64,000 nucleotides of DNA from Neoceratodus forsteri (Eukaryota; Chordata; Ceratodontiformes; Ceratodontidae), in assembly GCA_016271365.2 (NCBI GenBank), contig JADMNL010000028.1, forward strand, positions 99,417,501 to 99,481,500. Reading direction: 5' to 3'. The translations under genes and the position numbers were made by a program. Of this stretch, positions 11,319-22,615 are shown piece after piece. The notes under the pieces are model-generated. The model was not told the DNA's origin. It saw nothing but the letters and a program-made list of their open reading frames with translations, and did no database searches. How positions within the stretch are numbered: position 1 is the first letter of the stretch; the number at the start of each line of letters is the position of its first letter.

Positions 11319-13240
11319 ATAATAATAATAATAACTTTATTTTTATGGTGCCTTTCAAATACCAAGGCGCCTTACAATTTAAAATCAGAAATCAAACCTT
11401 AATAAAAAATCGTTAAAAATCAAAACATCATCATATCATCTACCAATCAATTACTCATTCACTATATGCCTGATGCTACAGAAAAGTGTTTAGGGCTTGC
11501 TTAAAACCCTCTACCGTTGTGCACTCCCGTAACCGATGGGGTAGAGAATTCCAGAGGGTAGGGGCCGCGAACATAAATGCTCTGGCCCCAGATGATTTCA
11601 GACACACCTTTGGAATCTCTAGCAACCCCTCGCTGGCTGAGCAGAGCGATCGTCCGGGGCAGTAAGGGACCAGGAGCTATTTCAGGTAGTCCAGGCCCAG
11701 TCCGTGTAGGGCTTTAAAAGTCAGCAAGCCAACTTTGAGGGTGATCCACCACTGTACTGGCAGCCAGAGCAGTTCGCGCAACACCAGCAAAATATGACAG
11801 GACCGAGATGATCCTGTCAGAAGCCAGGCTGCCGCATTCTGCTTCAGCTGCAAGCGGCAGATTTCCACCCCAGGAAGCCCTAGGTATAAGGAGTTGCAAT
11901 AATCTAAGCACGAGGACACAAAGGCGTGGACCAAGTTAGGAAGGTCGCTAGACGGAGCCAGATGTTTAACCCTTGAGATATTCCTTAGATGATAAAAGGA
12001 AGATTTGATGACAGCCAACACCTGCGAGTGCAGGGTCAGCCCTTCATCAAAGATTACCCCCAGGTTTCGCACCCATTCAGAGGTCAGGACAGAAACACCC
12101 CCAAGAACAAGTCCAAAGGCGACCCAACCCCCCAAACCCCCTGTCCGGCGATCAGGGTCCACAACCAACACCTCAGTTTTCTCGGAGTTCAACTTCAACC
12201 AGCTCAAATCCACCCACTCCTGGGTTTCTTTGAGACAGCTATTAAAGACCAAGAGGGCTCCGTCCTGGTCATGCACAAAAGAAAGGTAGAGCTGGGCATC
12301 ATCAGCATAGCAATGAATCCTCAGCCCATACCCTCTTACAATGTCTCTGAGGGCCAGTATATACACCACGAACAACATGGGCGACAATACTGAGCCCTGG
12401 GGAACCCCACATGACAGAGAACCTGGGTCTGAGAAGAAAACCCCAGACACCACTCACTGAGTTCTTCCCGTGAGAAACGATATAAATCACCTGAAGACTG
12501 TTCCCGACAGTCCACAGATGTACCTCAGGTGGCCAAGCAGCACCCCATGGTCCATGGTGTCAAACGCTGATGAGAGATCCAGAAGAACCAAGATAGAAAG
12601 GCTCTTCTGATCTCTAGCCATCAGGAGATCATTGAGCACCTGAACCAGTGCTGTCTTGGTGCTATGTCTCTTTTTGAAAACTGGACTGGAGAGGTTCATA
12701 GATGTCATGGATGGTCAAATGGTTATCCAGTTGTGCTGCCACTACTTTCTCAATCACCTTCCCTATAAAGGGGACGTTAGAGATTGGTCTGTAGTTTGTG
12801 CGGCAGTTTGGGTCCAAAGTAGCTTTCTTCAAGAGCGGTGTCACTACTACCTCTTTCAGAGAGCTAGGAAACTGTCCGGATTCCAAGGAGCACCAAACTA
12901 TCCACGCTAGGACCGGACCGATGACATCAATACAACCCAAAATCAGGGAAGTTGGTCCAGGGTCCAAACTACAGCATGTAGGGCACACGCCCTGGATGAT
13001 CCGCATGACATCCATGAACTCCGGGCAGTTGAAGGTACTCCAAGAAAATCGAAGGAGCAGTGACCTCATACTGATCTAAAGCAATGCCCATAGAGTGTGC
13101 CAGTTGGAGTGCCGCCATGATGTCGGCCACCTTAGTAGCAAAGAATCGAGCAAGTTCACTGCACTCTAGTAAAGGGGCTAACCAGATCATAAGCCATGAG
13201 TCCAAAGGACAAATAGCTTTATAAGTCCCCCTTGATGGGT
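11319..13240 (-). mobile_element. L2-clade LINE, 5'-truncated
   Basis: On the minus strand the element ends at 11319-11375 with an L2-style 3' terminus: a GGCGCCTTGGTATTTGAAAG hairpin-like end, then ATAAAAATAAAG and an (ATT)n tail. Upstream lies an L2 reverse transcriptase. The 5' end near 13240 is truncated within the pre-RT region. The element sits in the loop of the fold-back element at 11251-14119. Confidence 0.9.
11677..13069 (-). pseudogene. L2 reverse transcriptase pseudogene
   Basis: Three frames together cover the RT. 13069-12662 has NYRPISNVPFIGKVIEKVV. 12708-12487 has KKRHSTKTALVQVLNDLL and ILVLLDLSSAFDTMDH (RT motif A with the catalytic Asp). 12453-11677 has CGVPQGSVLSPMLF and HCYADDAQLYLS, with the YADD active site at about 12298-12309, followed by the L2-type C-terminus WLPVQWWITLKVGLLTFKALHG. 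RT in this family copies LINE RNA at nicked DNA. Frameshifts near 12490 and 12680 disable this copy although all catalytic aspartates are readable. No endonuclease domain remains. Confidence 0.92.
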
Positions 13241-13278
13241 TTTTTTCTGAGTATAGCAGACATACCCATCTTTTATTT

Positions 13279-14070
13279 ATGACAAAGTGGGGAAGGGGTA
13301 AGGCCCATCTTATGTCTCTGTACCAGTGTGTAATAAAGACTATGTAATGTTTTGAAATGAATTAACCTGAGATCCACTGTGCTAAAGGTCTTGAAAGTCA
13401 GTGACCAAGTGCTATCCCAATCCCAGTCGTCCATGGGAGTCCCCAGTGTTTGGAACCACCATCTAACTGACTCTTTCACAGAGCCCCTGATCAGATCCAC
13501 TAGCAGTGCATACAATGTGGATTTAGAAGTTGACAATCTTATGTACCCTAGAAGAGAGACAGAATTCTCATTAAGTGGGATTGATAAATCAAGCTTGCTT
13601 TGGATTGCTTCCTGTTGGCAGGTGTAGAATCCACCATCTAAAAGGGATATTTCATATTTGTCCCTTATTACTTGTCTAAGAATTTATTTGAAGGTATATT
13701 ATTTTTCATCTCAAATTTGTTCTGTGAGGCTTTAACATATTTGTGGTCTTTCATCCACTATTCAAATTATTTTCAGTTATGGCTCGTTTGTTTTGATTTT
13801 TATGTTGAGTAAGTTTCTCGTTCATTGACTGTATTGTTTTATTTGAACCCATATTTAATACTCAGTCAATGGTAGCAAATGTTTTTAATGTCAGAGACAT
13901 TAAAATGTGTCAAAACTAAAAATGCAATATTTTCAGTTATTTATAGCTGACAACTATATTGTAATTTTTTGATATAACTATGAAAATTGTACTATTGTTT
14001 GTTTTTAATTATTTCTTATGTAATGTTTTTCTTATTTTACAAAATAAAAATTTTTGTTGAAAAAAAATAA
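13279..14070 (+). mobile_element. L1-type insertion, probably twin-primed
   Basis: The insertion is flanked by CCATCTTTTATTT at 13266-13278 and 14071-14083. It ends on the right with AAAATAAAAA and a poly-A run, marking a + strand 3' end. On the left, directly beside the duplication, the minus strand encodes WSLTFKTFSTVDLRLIHFKT and LVQRHKMGLTPSPLC, the C-terminal L1/Tx1 pattern (…HRLY…RL.KMGL..S..C). A minus-sense 5' part joined to a plus-sense 3' part with poly-A is what twin priming produces. The internal junction probably lies near 13630. Confidence 0.6.
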
Positions 14071-14119
14071 CCATCTTTTATTTTATATAATACATTTGGG
14101 TGGTTGCAGTTAGTTTGAT

Positions 14120-15624
14120 CACAATTTCTTATACAGGGAAAGGGTATACAGAGGAATATCTGCTAACCACTTCTATGGGGAAAAAGTCCTATTCATGTAT
14201 TACATACTCTATGGAAAACTCGTGGTTGTGGAACTCTGTAAAAGTCAAACCGTGTGCATGGATATTACCCCCACCCCCCAGCTGCTGAAAATGTTGTGAC
14301 CACATAGGTATAAGTAACATATTCAGCAAAAGCAGGCAATTGAGATCTACATGGGCTGCTCAAAAAACATTTTAAATATGGATTATGTGTGCAACCTGTT
14401 TTGCACCAGCAAATGTCTTTCGCCTTTTACCATCAGGACTTTGGGTTGCTTAGTTCCATATCCACTGGCTCAAGAAGTGGTAAAGAGAAAGGCTGGTGAA
14501 CAGGTTTAAGTTAGAAAGCTTATGTTGAAATTGGGGGTGGGGGCACAGAGACTTGGCCACTCAAAGCACCAAAGTGAACCCTGGTAAGACGTGCCACATT
14601 CCCATTTACCACAATTATAATGGAAAGGGGGGACTTGTTTAAAAATAAGGCTACCATTATTGGCCCTTATAGATACCAAAGCTCAGAGTGTGACGTCAAC
14701 GCTGTAACCTAGCCACGGTATCCACATCTGCTGTCTGTGTGTTGCAAACCCAGAACACCTGTTTCTTGAGAGGGGAAGAGAACAGCTCAAGGGTGTAACA
14801 GACAGAGCCTAATATGACTTAAGTTCCTCAAATATTGTAGTACTGTGACTGTTTCATATCCTTGTGAGGTACAATGTCTGGAGAACAGCCATTATATAGT
14901 GTAACAGACTGCAACATGTTTCTTTCTGCAACACTGACAAACATTCCTTCAGTTGGAGTCATGGCACTGTCCGCATCATCCTTCATAATCTGTATATCCA
15001 TGCTGCTCTTTGAATGTATGTTCTGCTCCCTGGACCTGCTTTAAAATGAGCTTTGCTTAATGGCGTTGTCCTGGCACAACAAATGCAAACTACAATAATG
15101 CTCATATTTTTATTTGCAGATGGGTTCTCCCAACGTGCATAGCTGGGGTTTAAGGAGCTATGTCAGAAGAATGGTTTAGCATAGGGTTGCACTAGCTCAA
15201 GATATGGGGCTGGATTTTCTACGTGTGTCGGAGACTTGCAGCATGACTGGGCTGCATCCCCAACACTTGTGCCAATATCGTAGACCACCAAATGGTGGTC
15301 TAACCATCATGCGCATCTGCCAGGACTTGCAGCACCCCAGCAGCCCTATAATGATGCAGGCTTCATTTGATGCAGGTGTCCTTGTTTTGCTGAAAAGTAA
15401 ATGGGAGAGCTATAAATATGTCAAAATGTTTGAAAATAGCATTCAAGTAATTTGCCAAATTTATGATGCCCTGGGCGTACCCCGTAATCTGGACTTGCAC
15501 CTGAAGCATCATGGCTAAGAACCCAGCCCACCTCAAAGGGGAGTTTTTTTTTGTCTTCTTTTTCTCCCCTATCCACCAAACACCCTAGTCCTGTCACCCT
15601 GATGTTTGCCGGACCGCCAGCTGC
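14120..15624. other. Unassigned stretch
   Basis: No RT, transposase or SINE signature is recognised. A short palindrome (ACCACCAAATGGTGGT) occurs near 15287. The small open frames have no supporting motif. Confidence 0.4.
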
Positions 15625-15830
15625 CTTTTTATTTATTTATTTCTTGAATTCTTGGATTACAATACCTATGAGTCAGAGACTCTTTTACACAGGTTCCATG
15701 TCAATTTCAACAAAACACAACATACAGAGAACAAAATAAGTATTTCAAGTAACAATTAATGACGACATACAAGTTGCATTAGGAGGGTTAACAGTTAGCA
15801 AACTAGGTTGATTATGTAAAGACAAGAGCC
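15625..15830 (-). mobile_element. LINE 3' end, same family as 20852-22095
   Basis: The + strand starts with TTTATTTATTTATTTCTTG and then TGAGTCAGAGACTC. The same order (TTTATTTATTTATTTCAATT, then GAGTCAAGAGACTC) is at 20861. Read on the minus strand this is a LINE 3' untranslated end with a GAGTC hairpin and an (AAAT)n tail. Confidence 0.7.
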
Positions 15831-16089
15831 AGTAGATGTCATTGTTACAGTTGGGACTGTAGGTTACTAAGGGCAGCCAGGAGTTGGCTTTGTTGGGAGG
15901 CAGGGACAGCCAGAAGTTGGCACAGTCGAGGAGGGCAGTCCATTGGAATCACATGGAAGAGTGCAGACTTAGAAGGTCTTCCTCAAGGGATTACCCACCT
16001 GGCAAAGTTGGCTTCCTGAACCCTCACTGTCAAATCGCATTTAGTTCGGCTGGCAGGCCCAGCTGGTAAGATGTGAGAGTAACAAAAGG

Positions 16090-17390
16090 TGTACAAATAT
16101 GAAGAGTCCAAACCAAATATGTAAATGCTGAGTGCAAGGGGTTTATTAAAGTGCAAAAACTACATGAACAGGATAAACCCCAGCGCTTCGGGCCTCATGC
16201 AGGGTCTTCGTCAGGGAGAGGGACAAATATGACCACAAGCATCACTTTTATAGCACAGTATGACGTCATGGTTAAAGAGATATATCATTCAAAACAAGTG
16301 CAGTGTTAAATACAGTATAAATAATTCATATAAGTGCATGTAAAAATATTTACAACAAATGCTGGATCAAAACAGGCTATTTAACTTCAAATTGTAGATA
16401 AATTTATACACAATTATATCAATTGATACTGAGCATTCATGTTTTTGAATAAATAGTTCTATTGTATTCAAGTATAAGCAGTGCTAAACAGACAAGAAAA
16501 GGGACTCGGTACATAACATCCTGGATGGCTGTAAAGATAGCCTGGGATCCAGAGAACCTGGAAGAAAAAATATTCAATATAAAAAAGAGAGAGAGAGAGG
16601 CAAGTCAGTAAAATGAGGTCAAATGTATTACCACACGGCAGCATGGCCCACAACAAGCACAGAGGATCAGCGGTATGGCACGATGTCCCATACATCACTC
16701 AAACCATTGGGGTGCAATAAGCCCAAAGTAACTATGAGCCTACTTTCAAGCTGTCTCAATTTATCACGTCTATTGCCACCCCTGATGTGGGCTTTTATAT
16801 GGGCAATGCCCATAAATTTGAAATAGCTTGTCGATGCGCGGTGCTTGATGCACCAACGGCTAAACAGGGGTGTCGCCACGTTGGTTAAGGATGGATCGCA
16901 CATGTTCTTGGATCATATCCTTGAGAGGGTGAGTAGTCATACCGACATAAATTGTGGGACAATCACACCACAAAGCATAGATGACAAAGGGGGGTTCTAC
17001 AGGTGATGAAGTCATGGACTTCAAACTGAAAGCCATTGCTGCAACTAGTAAAATGATTGCCTTGAAGCATGTATTGACAAACGTTGCAGTTACCACACAA
17101 TGAGAGCCAGCACGAGGTCCGGAAATGAAGGTACAGGGTGGCGTGGTAGTGGCAAAAAAATGGATACTTGTGACACTATCCCTGATATTTCGTCCTTTTT
17201 TATAAACCACTCTACATGACTCTCCTATATTATCTTTAAGGTCAGGATCTGCTTGGAGAATACTCCAGAACCTTTTACGTGTGTGATATATCACCCCCAT
17301 ACATGTATAACTGCCAGCAAAGATAATGTTAGTATATTTAGACAGCCCCCCTCCCCTGATCATGTTCCCATCCTATTATTTACTATATAG
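16090..17390 (-). mobile_element. Penelope-like element, 3' part
   Basis: The minus strand encodes the C-terminal Penelope-like region including a GIY-YIG domain, then a 3' flank. The + strand at 16183-16220 has CCCCAGCGCTTCGGGCC and GGGTCTTCGTCAGGG, the conserved GC-rich hairpin typical of these elements. The RT core is absent, so the copy is 5'-truncated at about 17390. Its tail near 16100 adjoins unassigned sequence. Confidence 0.82.
16667..17363 (-). pseudogene. Penelope-like GIY-YIG endonuclease region, broken
   Basis: The frame 17363-16860 (167 codons) carries a Cys-rich linker and then, at residues ~126-154, FVIYALWCDCPTIYVGMTTH, the GIY-YIG core in Penelope form (VIY … YVG). It continues in the overlapping frame 16903-16667 with MGIAHIKAHIRGGNRRDKL and LRQLESRLIVTLGLLHPNGL, the conserved C-terminal block (…RGG.R…L…E…I..L.TL.P.GLN). 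In known Penelope-like proteins this domain nicks target DNA. The residue after YVG that is usually a basic catalytic Arg appears as Met here (LKDMIQEH). A frameshift near 16880 also breaks the gene. Confidence 0.85.
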
Positions 17391-17931
17391 AGCACCTGCC
17401 GCCACGACTCATACCCAACGTCATCAAAAAGTTGATTTTTGGGGCGGGGCTACAGCACTGAGACAGCCACTCGGCTCGTACATGGGCGGTATGAGACAGA
17501 TTTTGTAAGTTAAAATTTTAGTATTTAATCTCACTGAAAAAATTGCAGCACAAGTTTATTCAGCTAATTTGGGCAGACAATTTTCGAATGAGTTGCCTGC
17601 CTAAATAGTGTCACCAGCTCTTTGTTTACTGCAAGTGTGACCATTCGAAGGAATACTAAGAAAATGACCCTCAGTTGAACAAAATGATTTTGATGTAATG
17701 TATGAAGATATAACCTCTTGCTAATATGATGGAAAAGCAACACTCCATAAAGCATTAAATGTTAGAAAGTTTTAATTTAGTTATGGGTCAGAGAAACCAA
17801 GACATATGAGTGGTGAAATGTGATCACATGACCGCGTGTTTCTGAAGCACAACGGCACAGATGAGAAATTAATAACTTTCTGAACTGCATTACTCAGTTT
17901 TTAAATTAAAAAGCTGGGGGAGCCATTTTTA
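17391..17931. other. Unassigned stretch
   Basis: AT-rich, with GGGGCGGGGC near 17441. No coding or transposon signal is recognised. Confidence 0.35.
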
Positions 17932-18072
17932 TAACACAATAAGGCACTCCAGGGTGTGCATAATTATGACATAAAGGCACTTCTTAGGTGTCAAAGGTAC
18001 TCAACTTTGCCTCATGCCTCACTTCCAGAAGTATGCTGTTATCCCATAATGATACACACCCTGTCAAAATTA
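17932..18072. repeat. Fold-back family B copy
   Basis: AATAAGGCACTCCAGGGTGTG opens the left arm, and an imperfect inverted counterpart (GATACACACCCTGTCA) closes the right. Inner arms carry GGCACTTCTTAGG and CCTCACTTCCAGAAGT. The same architecture occurs at 44965-45118, with relatives at 8275, 24078, 28955 and 29225. Confidence 0.7.
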
Positions 18073-18079
18073 CAAAATG

Positions 18080-18838
18080 ACATATTCCGAATAACTCCCT
18101 CTTCCACTCATTCTGCCATTTCACCCTTGACTGTCCTCCCACCACCCATCGCTGTGTCCTCTACCAGACTCTCTGCCTCCCCTCGCTCCAGGATCAGAGA
18201 CAACCCCACAGTCCTAGGCTAACAGCTAAGTTCTGGACCCAGTCCTTGCCCCCTTACCTCACCTCAGTCCTAACAGCTGCCTCCCCCAACCCCACCCCCG
18301 CGCACCCACTCAGATACTTTGACTCCTATCTCTTGGCTGTCCCGTACATGTCCACCGTGGCAGGCCAGGCAGCCTTTAACTATCACATGCCGAAGCTGTG
18401 GAACTCCCTTCCCATGGAAGTTCAGCTTGCCTTTCCCATTCAGCACCTCAACTCCCTCCTCTTAGCACACTTCATCTCTGCCTGCACGTGTGTCTAATGA
18501 CATGTTTATGCACCGTAGCCTTGCTTCTCCTTGTGTTAGTAATATTTGTGTAGTAAGTGTACTGGTAAATATTTTTGCGCCTAGCACAACTACCTCCCAT
18601 TGTAATTGTAGGCCATTTCCTTAATCAACTGCTGGAGTGTCCATTCTACCATGTGGTCATATGCATTAATTATCTGCTGCTGTATTGTATGTTCATGTTC
18701 TAATTAGCTACATGATTGCTTTTCTGTAATACTGTTTTGATGTATTTCTCCATTGCCCTCTACCCCCAGGACGCATCTGGAATCGAGCAGTACTCTGCTC
18801 AGTATGCCTTCCGGGTAAAACTTTTAAATAAATAAATA
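18080..18838 (+). mobile_element. LINE 3' end of the 2A-LINE type
   Basis: The open frame 18246-18497 encodes a LINE C-terminus, ending FNYHMPKLWNSLPMEVQLA and then a helical segment. The 3' untranslated end has CCTTCCGGGTAAAAC followed by (AAAT)n at 18827-18838. This matches the hairpin and tail of the 2A-carrying LINE at 35660-35725 (CCTTTCCCGGTTATC) and of the copy at 26104-26515. It is 5'-truncated. Confidence 0.7.
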
Positions 18839-18839
18839 T

Positions 18840-19180
18840 GCAAATCACCATAAAAGAAGTGAGTGATTCTGCTTTAAGCAGGCGTGTACGGTGCCAAATG
18901 GCCTCTCACACAATTCACAAAAGTTGAAAATAGAAGAAACAGGCACATGCTTCATCCTACTCAGGACTTGTCAGCATGCCTCATCTGTATCTCAGCATAG
19001 GAACCAGCTCTGTGATGGTCTTACCGGTTTGGACGATGCCCTTACAGAAATACAAGTGTCCAGCATGCGTGCAGCACGCATGCCACATGCTTAATAAGCA
19101 TGTGGTGCGTACTTGTATTTCAGTAAGGGTAGTGAGCCCAAAACAGGAAAGCAATGTTTTGTACCAGTCTCTTTTGTAAG
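18840..19180. repeat. Inverted-repeat element
   Basis: CCCTTACAGAAATACAAGT at 19039 is matched by ACTTGTATTTCAGTAAGGG at 19111. Nested inside are GCATGCGTGCAGCACGCATGC and CACATGCTTAATAAGCATGTG. The rest of the stretch has no other signal. Confidence 0.75.
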
Positions 19181-19459
19181 GAAGATCTGGTCAAGAGGCA
19201 GTCAGTCATACAAAAATAAATCAGTTTCATATTACATACCCCATAATAGTGATACAATTATTACGCTATTATGTCTCCTTATTTAAAATACTATTCTCAG
19301 TTGTGTAAATACGTGTGGACAGACTAAGGGGGACAATCAATCTATTGAGTTCCTCCCGCCAGCTCTGCAGTATGTGCTGAATAATAATCAGGGATGGATG
19401 GACTAGCTCTGTGTCAGCTCAGAACCCCCACTGGAGTCATTTGTGATGTGATCGTGATT

Positions 19460-19915
19460 TACATAGATACACAGATACATAGACAGTGTCGGCAGCTAAT
19501 GGCCTATGGCCTATGGCCCACCCAGTCTGCCCATTTGAGCTTGTAAGTTCAGTTTATGTTTTCCTAGAAGACTGTTGCCCTTTACCCCGACCTCCAGAAT
19601 TCCTTTATGTCTATCCCATGCATTCTTAAATCCTGTGATTGTTTCAGCCCCCACCACTTCCTCTGGCAGGGTGTTCCACTTGTCCACCACCCGTTCTGTG
19701 AAGAAATTCTTCCTCATGTTTCCTCTGAATCATCCTCCCTCCAACTTCATCCCATGCCCTCTAGTCCTGGAACATCTTTTTCGCTTAAAAACAGTGTATT
19801 CCTGCACCCTGTTCCTCCCTGTAAGATACTTGTATGTCTCTATCATATCCCCTCTCTCCCCCAGGGAGTACATGTTCAGTTCCTTCAACCTGTCCTCATA
19901 GGACTTGTGATGCAA
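19460..19915 (-). mobile_element. CR1-type LINE 3' end
   Basis: The minus strand frames encode SYEDRLKELNMYSLGERGDM, TYKYLTGRNRVQE and FFTERVVDKWNTLPEEVVGA, the CR1 C-terminus. The 3' tail on the + strand is ACATAGATACACAGATACAT at 19459-19478. The copy at 59336-59640 is closely related, with the same tail and wording. Confidence 0.9.
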
Positions 19916-20851
19916 TGCAATCCATGTACCATCTTTGTTGGCCCAGTTCAGTCTGTTGACCAGGTTCAGAATTTCAAGACACCTTGTTCTAAGCTGGCCC
20001 TGATAATGTAAGTGATTTTGGAGCTTGATTTGTATTAACAGTGAGAAACTGGTTAAAAAACAGAAATATAAAATAACTATTTTAAATATTAAATGATGTG
20101 AAGAAGGAGCTCGTGAAGAATGAGAAGAGATAAACTGATTCTGTCATTTGACCCAGTCCAGATCTCCCTCTGACCTGGTTCAGGAGGACCAGTCTGCAAA
20201 ATGTACCTGCTTAGGAAAATCAAGGTAAATCAATACATTCTAAATAAAGAGCCGAGTCCAAATCAGAACCGGGTCTCAACAAACCCTCCCATCCCTGATA
20301 GTAATTGTTCACTGTCTTTGTTGGGCCCAGTAGGTGCTGAAATATGGAAAATATGAAATGCCACCCAGTCCTACCATCTTTTTTTAGCTGATAGAGTGTG
20401 CATGATATGTTGCTTCATTGCTAAAACTCAGCTGGAATATGAATCACCAGTAGGTTTAAGAAGTGGGTGAAACACAATTCACCGGCACGAATGTCCTTGA
20501 CAATTTTAGCTCTAGTCTCACAGACCACAAACCCAACTCCCGGTCCAGGTGCAACCTCTCAAGAGTTCTCAGTTCCTACAGCAGGTTGTCAGCTGTGTTC
20601 ACTTCCGCCACTAACTTGGGCAGCCTACACGCACTATGATAGAACTAGAAAAGAAACTCCAAGAAGCAGTGTCAGGTCATAAAATTGTTGTGAATTAGCC
20701 CTCTCATGGGTGATATTTACACACTGCATAAAGCAATGTTTGGTTTACTTGAGTAGTAATAACTGAAATGCCAGTCTTTTCCTGGGGATTAATAACTGGT
20801 TTAGGTAGCCTGAAGCACAAACGAGGTCAACCACCCACCACCCGGTTGTTT
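19916..20851. other. Unassigned stretch
   Basis: No recognisable element. Part of 19920-20000 may be further diverged LINE sequence. Confidence 0.35.
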
Positions 20852-22095
20852 ATTTTTTAATTTATTTATTTATTTCAATTGGGATTAATACCTTTGAGTC
20901 AAGAGACTCATTTTCAAAGGGTCCAAGTCAGCGACAAACAGAGCAAATACAAGTACAATACAATACAAGTACAGTACAATACAAGTACAATACAAAACAA
21001 TACAAGTACAATGCAATACAACATAAGTACAGTACAATACAATACAAGTACAATACAATACACTACAATACAAGTACAATACAATACACTACAATACAAG
21101 TACAATGCAATACAATACAACACAATACAATACAAATAAATAAAAATTAAGATAACATGAAGAAAGAAAACATGGTAGGCATCATGAGAATCATTAAAAT
21201 GGCACATGAGGTACAGGACTTACTAGTTTCAGGTACATCTTAAAAATAGAAATATATTGCATTACATTACATCAAGTTGTTGCAGAATAGGGATACGCTG
21301 GGAATAGTGAGACATGCCAATAATAGGTCCATGTTACGCTTTGGGAATGATGGGGGAAAAGGTAAGTAGCCAGATTGACGTTGTCAAAGTAGCTACAGGT
21401 GGAGTGGGACAGGAGTAAAGGGGAAAGGTGGTGCAGGAGGTTGTAAGTCGAAGGGGGGGTGGGGAGGGAGGAGATGAAAAGGCGGGGATAAGGCAGGAGG
21501 AATATGTCAAACTATTTTCTTGCACAGTTACAAGTGGTTACATTCTTAAGGTGGGACCGTAGCCCCCTTTTGAACAGACTCAGCTTTGTGTTTCCTGTCA
21601 GCATGTCGGGCAGCTCATTAAACCATTTGGGGCCCTTAAAATAATGGATTTTTGGGCCAGTGATGTGTGCTTGAAAGGGACTTGTATACCTCCTTTAGTT
21701 GCATTTGTTGTTTGTTTAGTGTGCACAGCCTTCTTGAACAGACTGCTTATGGATTCCGGCATGAGGCCTAGTTGCGCTTTTTTCATGATCAGGCATGTTT
21801 GTATTGGGCTCTTAGGTACAGTGGGAGCCAGCCCATCTCAGAGTAGAGTGCACAGGTGTGAGTCCAACAATCTGCCCCAAGTGCCAGATGACAGGCCCTA
21901 GTCACGAGTGTTTGTATCCTGTTTAGGGTAGTGTCTGATCCTGCGATGTATATTGGTAAGCCATAATCAACAGATGATAATACTGTGCTGCCTGTGGCTA
22001 ATTTGAGGGCCGCAGGTGTCATAGAGTGCTTGTTTCTGTAGAGGATGCCCAGTTTCATGTTGGTGGTTTTGACAACTTGGATCCCAGGAAACAAC
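20852..22095 (-). mobile_element. LINE 3' part with an internal microsatellite
   Basis: Minus-strand frames 22094-21789 and 21786-21598 together encode a LINE RT C-terminal region: KLGILYRNKHSMTPAALKLA, a YGLPIYIAGSD segment, then LYSEMGWLPLYLRAQYKHA and SIILRAPNGL-type wording. The 3' untranslated part contains the GTACAATACAA array, then the GAGTC hairpin and (AAAT)n tail near 20861. The family recurs at 15625 and 42515. Clade is uncertain. It is frameshifted and has stops. Confidence 0.7.
20940..21140. repeat. TACAA/AATAC-based microsatellite
   Basis: About 200 bases of AATACAAGTAC variants with irregular five-base steps. It lies inside the 3' untranslated region of the LINE at 20852-22095 and creates spurious Tyr/Cys/Val-rich open frames on both strands. 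Confidence 0.95.
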
Positions 22096-22615
22096 TGACA
22101 GTGAGGTCCTTATTGCAATTATAAGGACAATTTAGTCTTTCGTAGCAATAATGATTTAAAAACTTCCATTTAAAAGGGTTTTTTCTTATTTGGAGATTAG
22201 CGAGTGCGTGACGTGTATGTGATGCAGCTCTTGCAAGTGTCTGCATCTGGTTCTTCAGATCGTGGCCAAAATATAGTGCAGCCACGTAGTTTCGGTGATA
22301 ATTATAATTGCACTGTCTGCAGAATAAAACATAAGTAATTGTACTGTTGGAGTTTCTGTTTTTTAACAGTTTGGGAAGTAATTTTGGCACAGCAAGAGAA
22401 TTTCAGCATGAGAGCACTCATCACTTATACCGCGCAGCAACATCTCCGCTGTTAAATGACTGAGCAGGTTTGTAATCGTCATTGGCAATGGTTTTTATTT
22501 ACTTTTATTTTCTCTCAGAACCGCCACTTTTGCTACTGCACAGCTTCTCCTTCAGTCTGTCATTTTGCACCACAGCTGACAGCCACTCGAGGATCTGTGT
22601 GTGTGTGGTCCTACT
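22096..22615. other. Unassigned stretch
   Basis: A minus-strand frame of 111 codons (22390-22055) shows Cys residues and KWKFLNHYCYERLNCPYNC, but I do not recognise a family. It may be upstream LINE sequence or unrelated. Confidence 0.3.

Larger units (their letters stand above)
11251..14119. mobile_element. Fold-back element split by L2 and L1-type insertions
   Basis: The left arm at about 11251-11318 (AACTAACAGTAACCACCC … AAATAAAAGATGGGT … TCTGCTACACTCAGAAA) is matched in inverted orientation by two separated right-arm blocks, 13248-13278 (TTTCTGAGTATAGCAGACAT … CCATCTTTTATTT) and 14071-14119 (CCATCTTTTATTT … GGGTGGTTGCAGTTAGTT). Removing 13279-14070 restores a continuous right arm of about 75 bases. 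The L2 fragment occupies the loop. This is a non-autonomous palindromic element of unknown superfamily; no enclosing target duplication was seen. Confidence 0.8.

Noticed and set aside
20914..21207. A Cys/Tyr/Val-rich membrane-like frame
   Set aside because: It is produced by the AATACAAGTAC microsatellite read on the minus strand.
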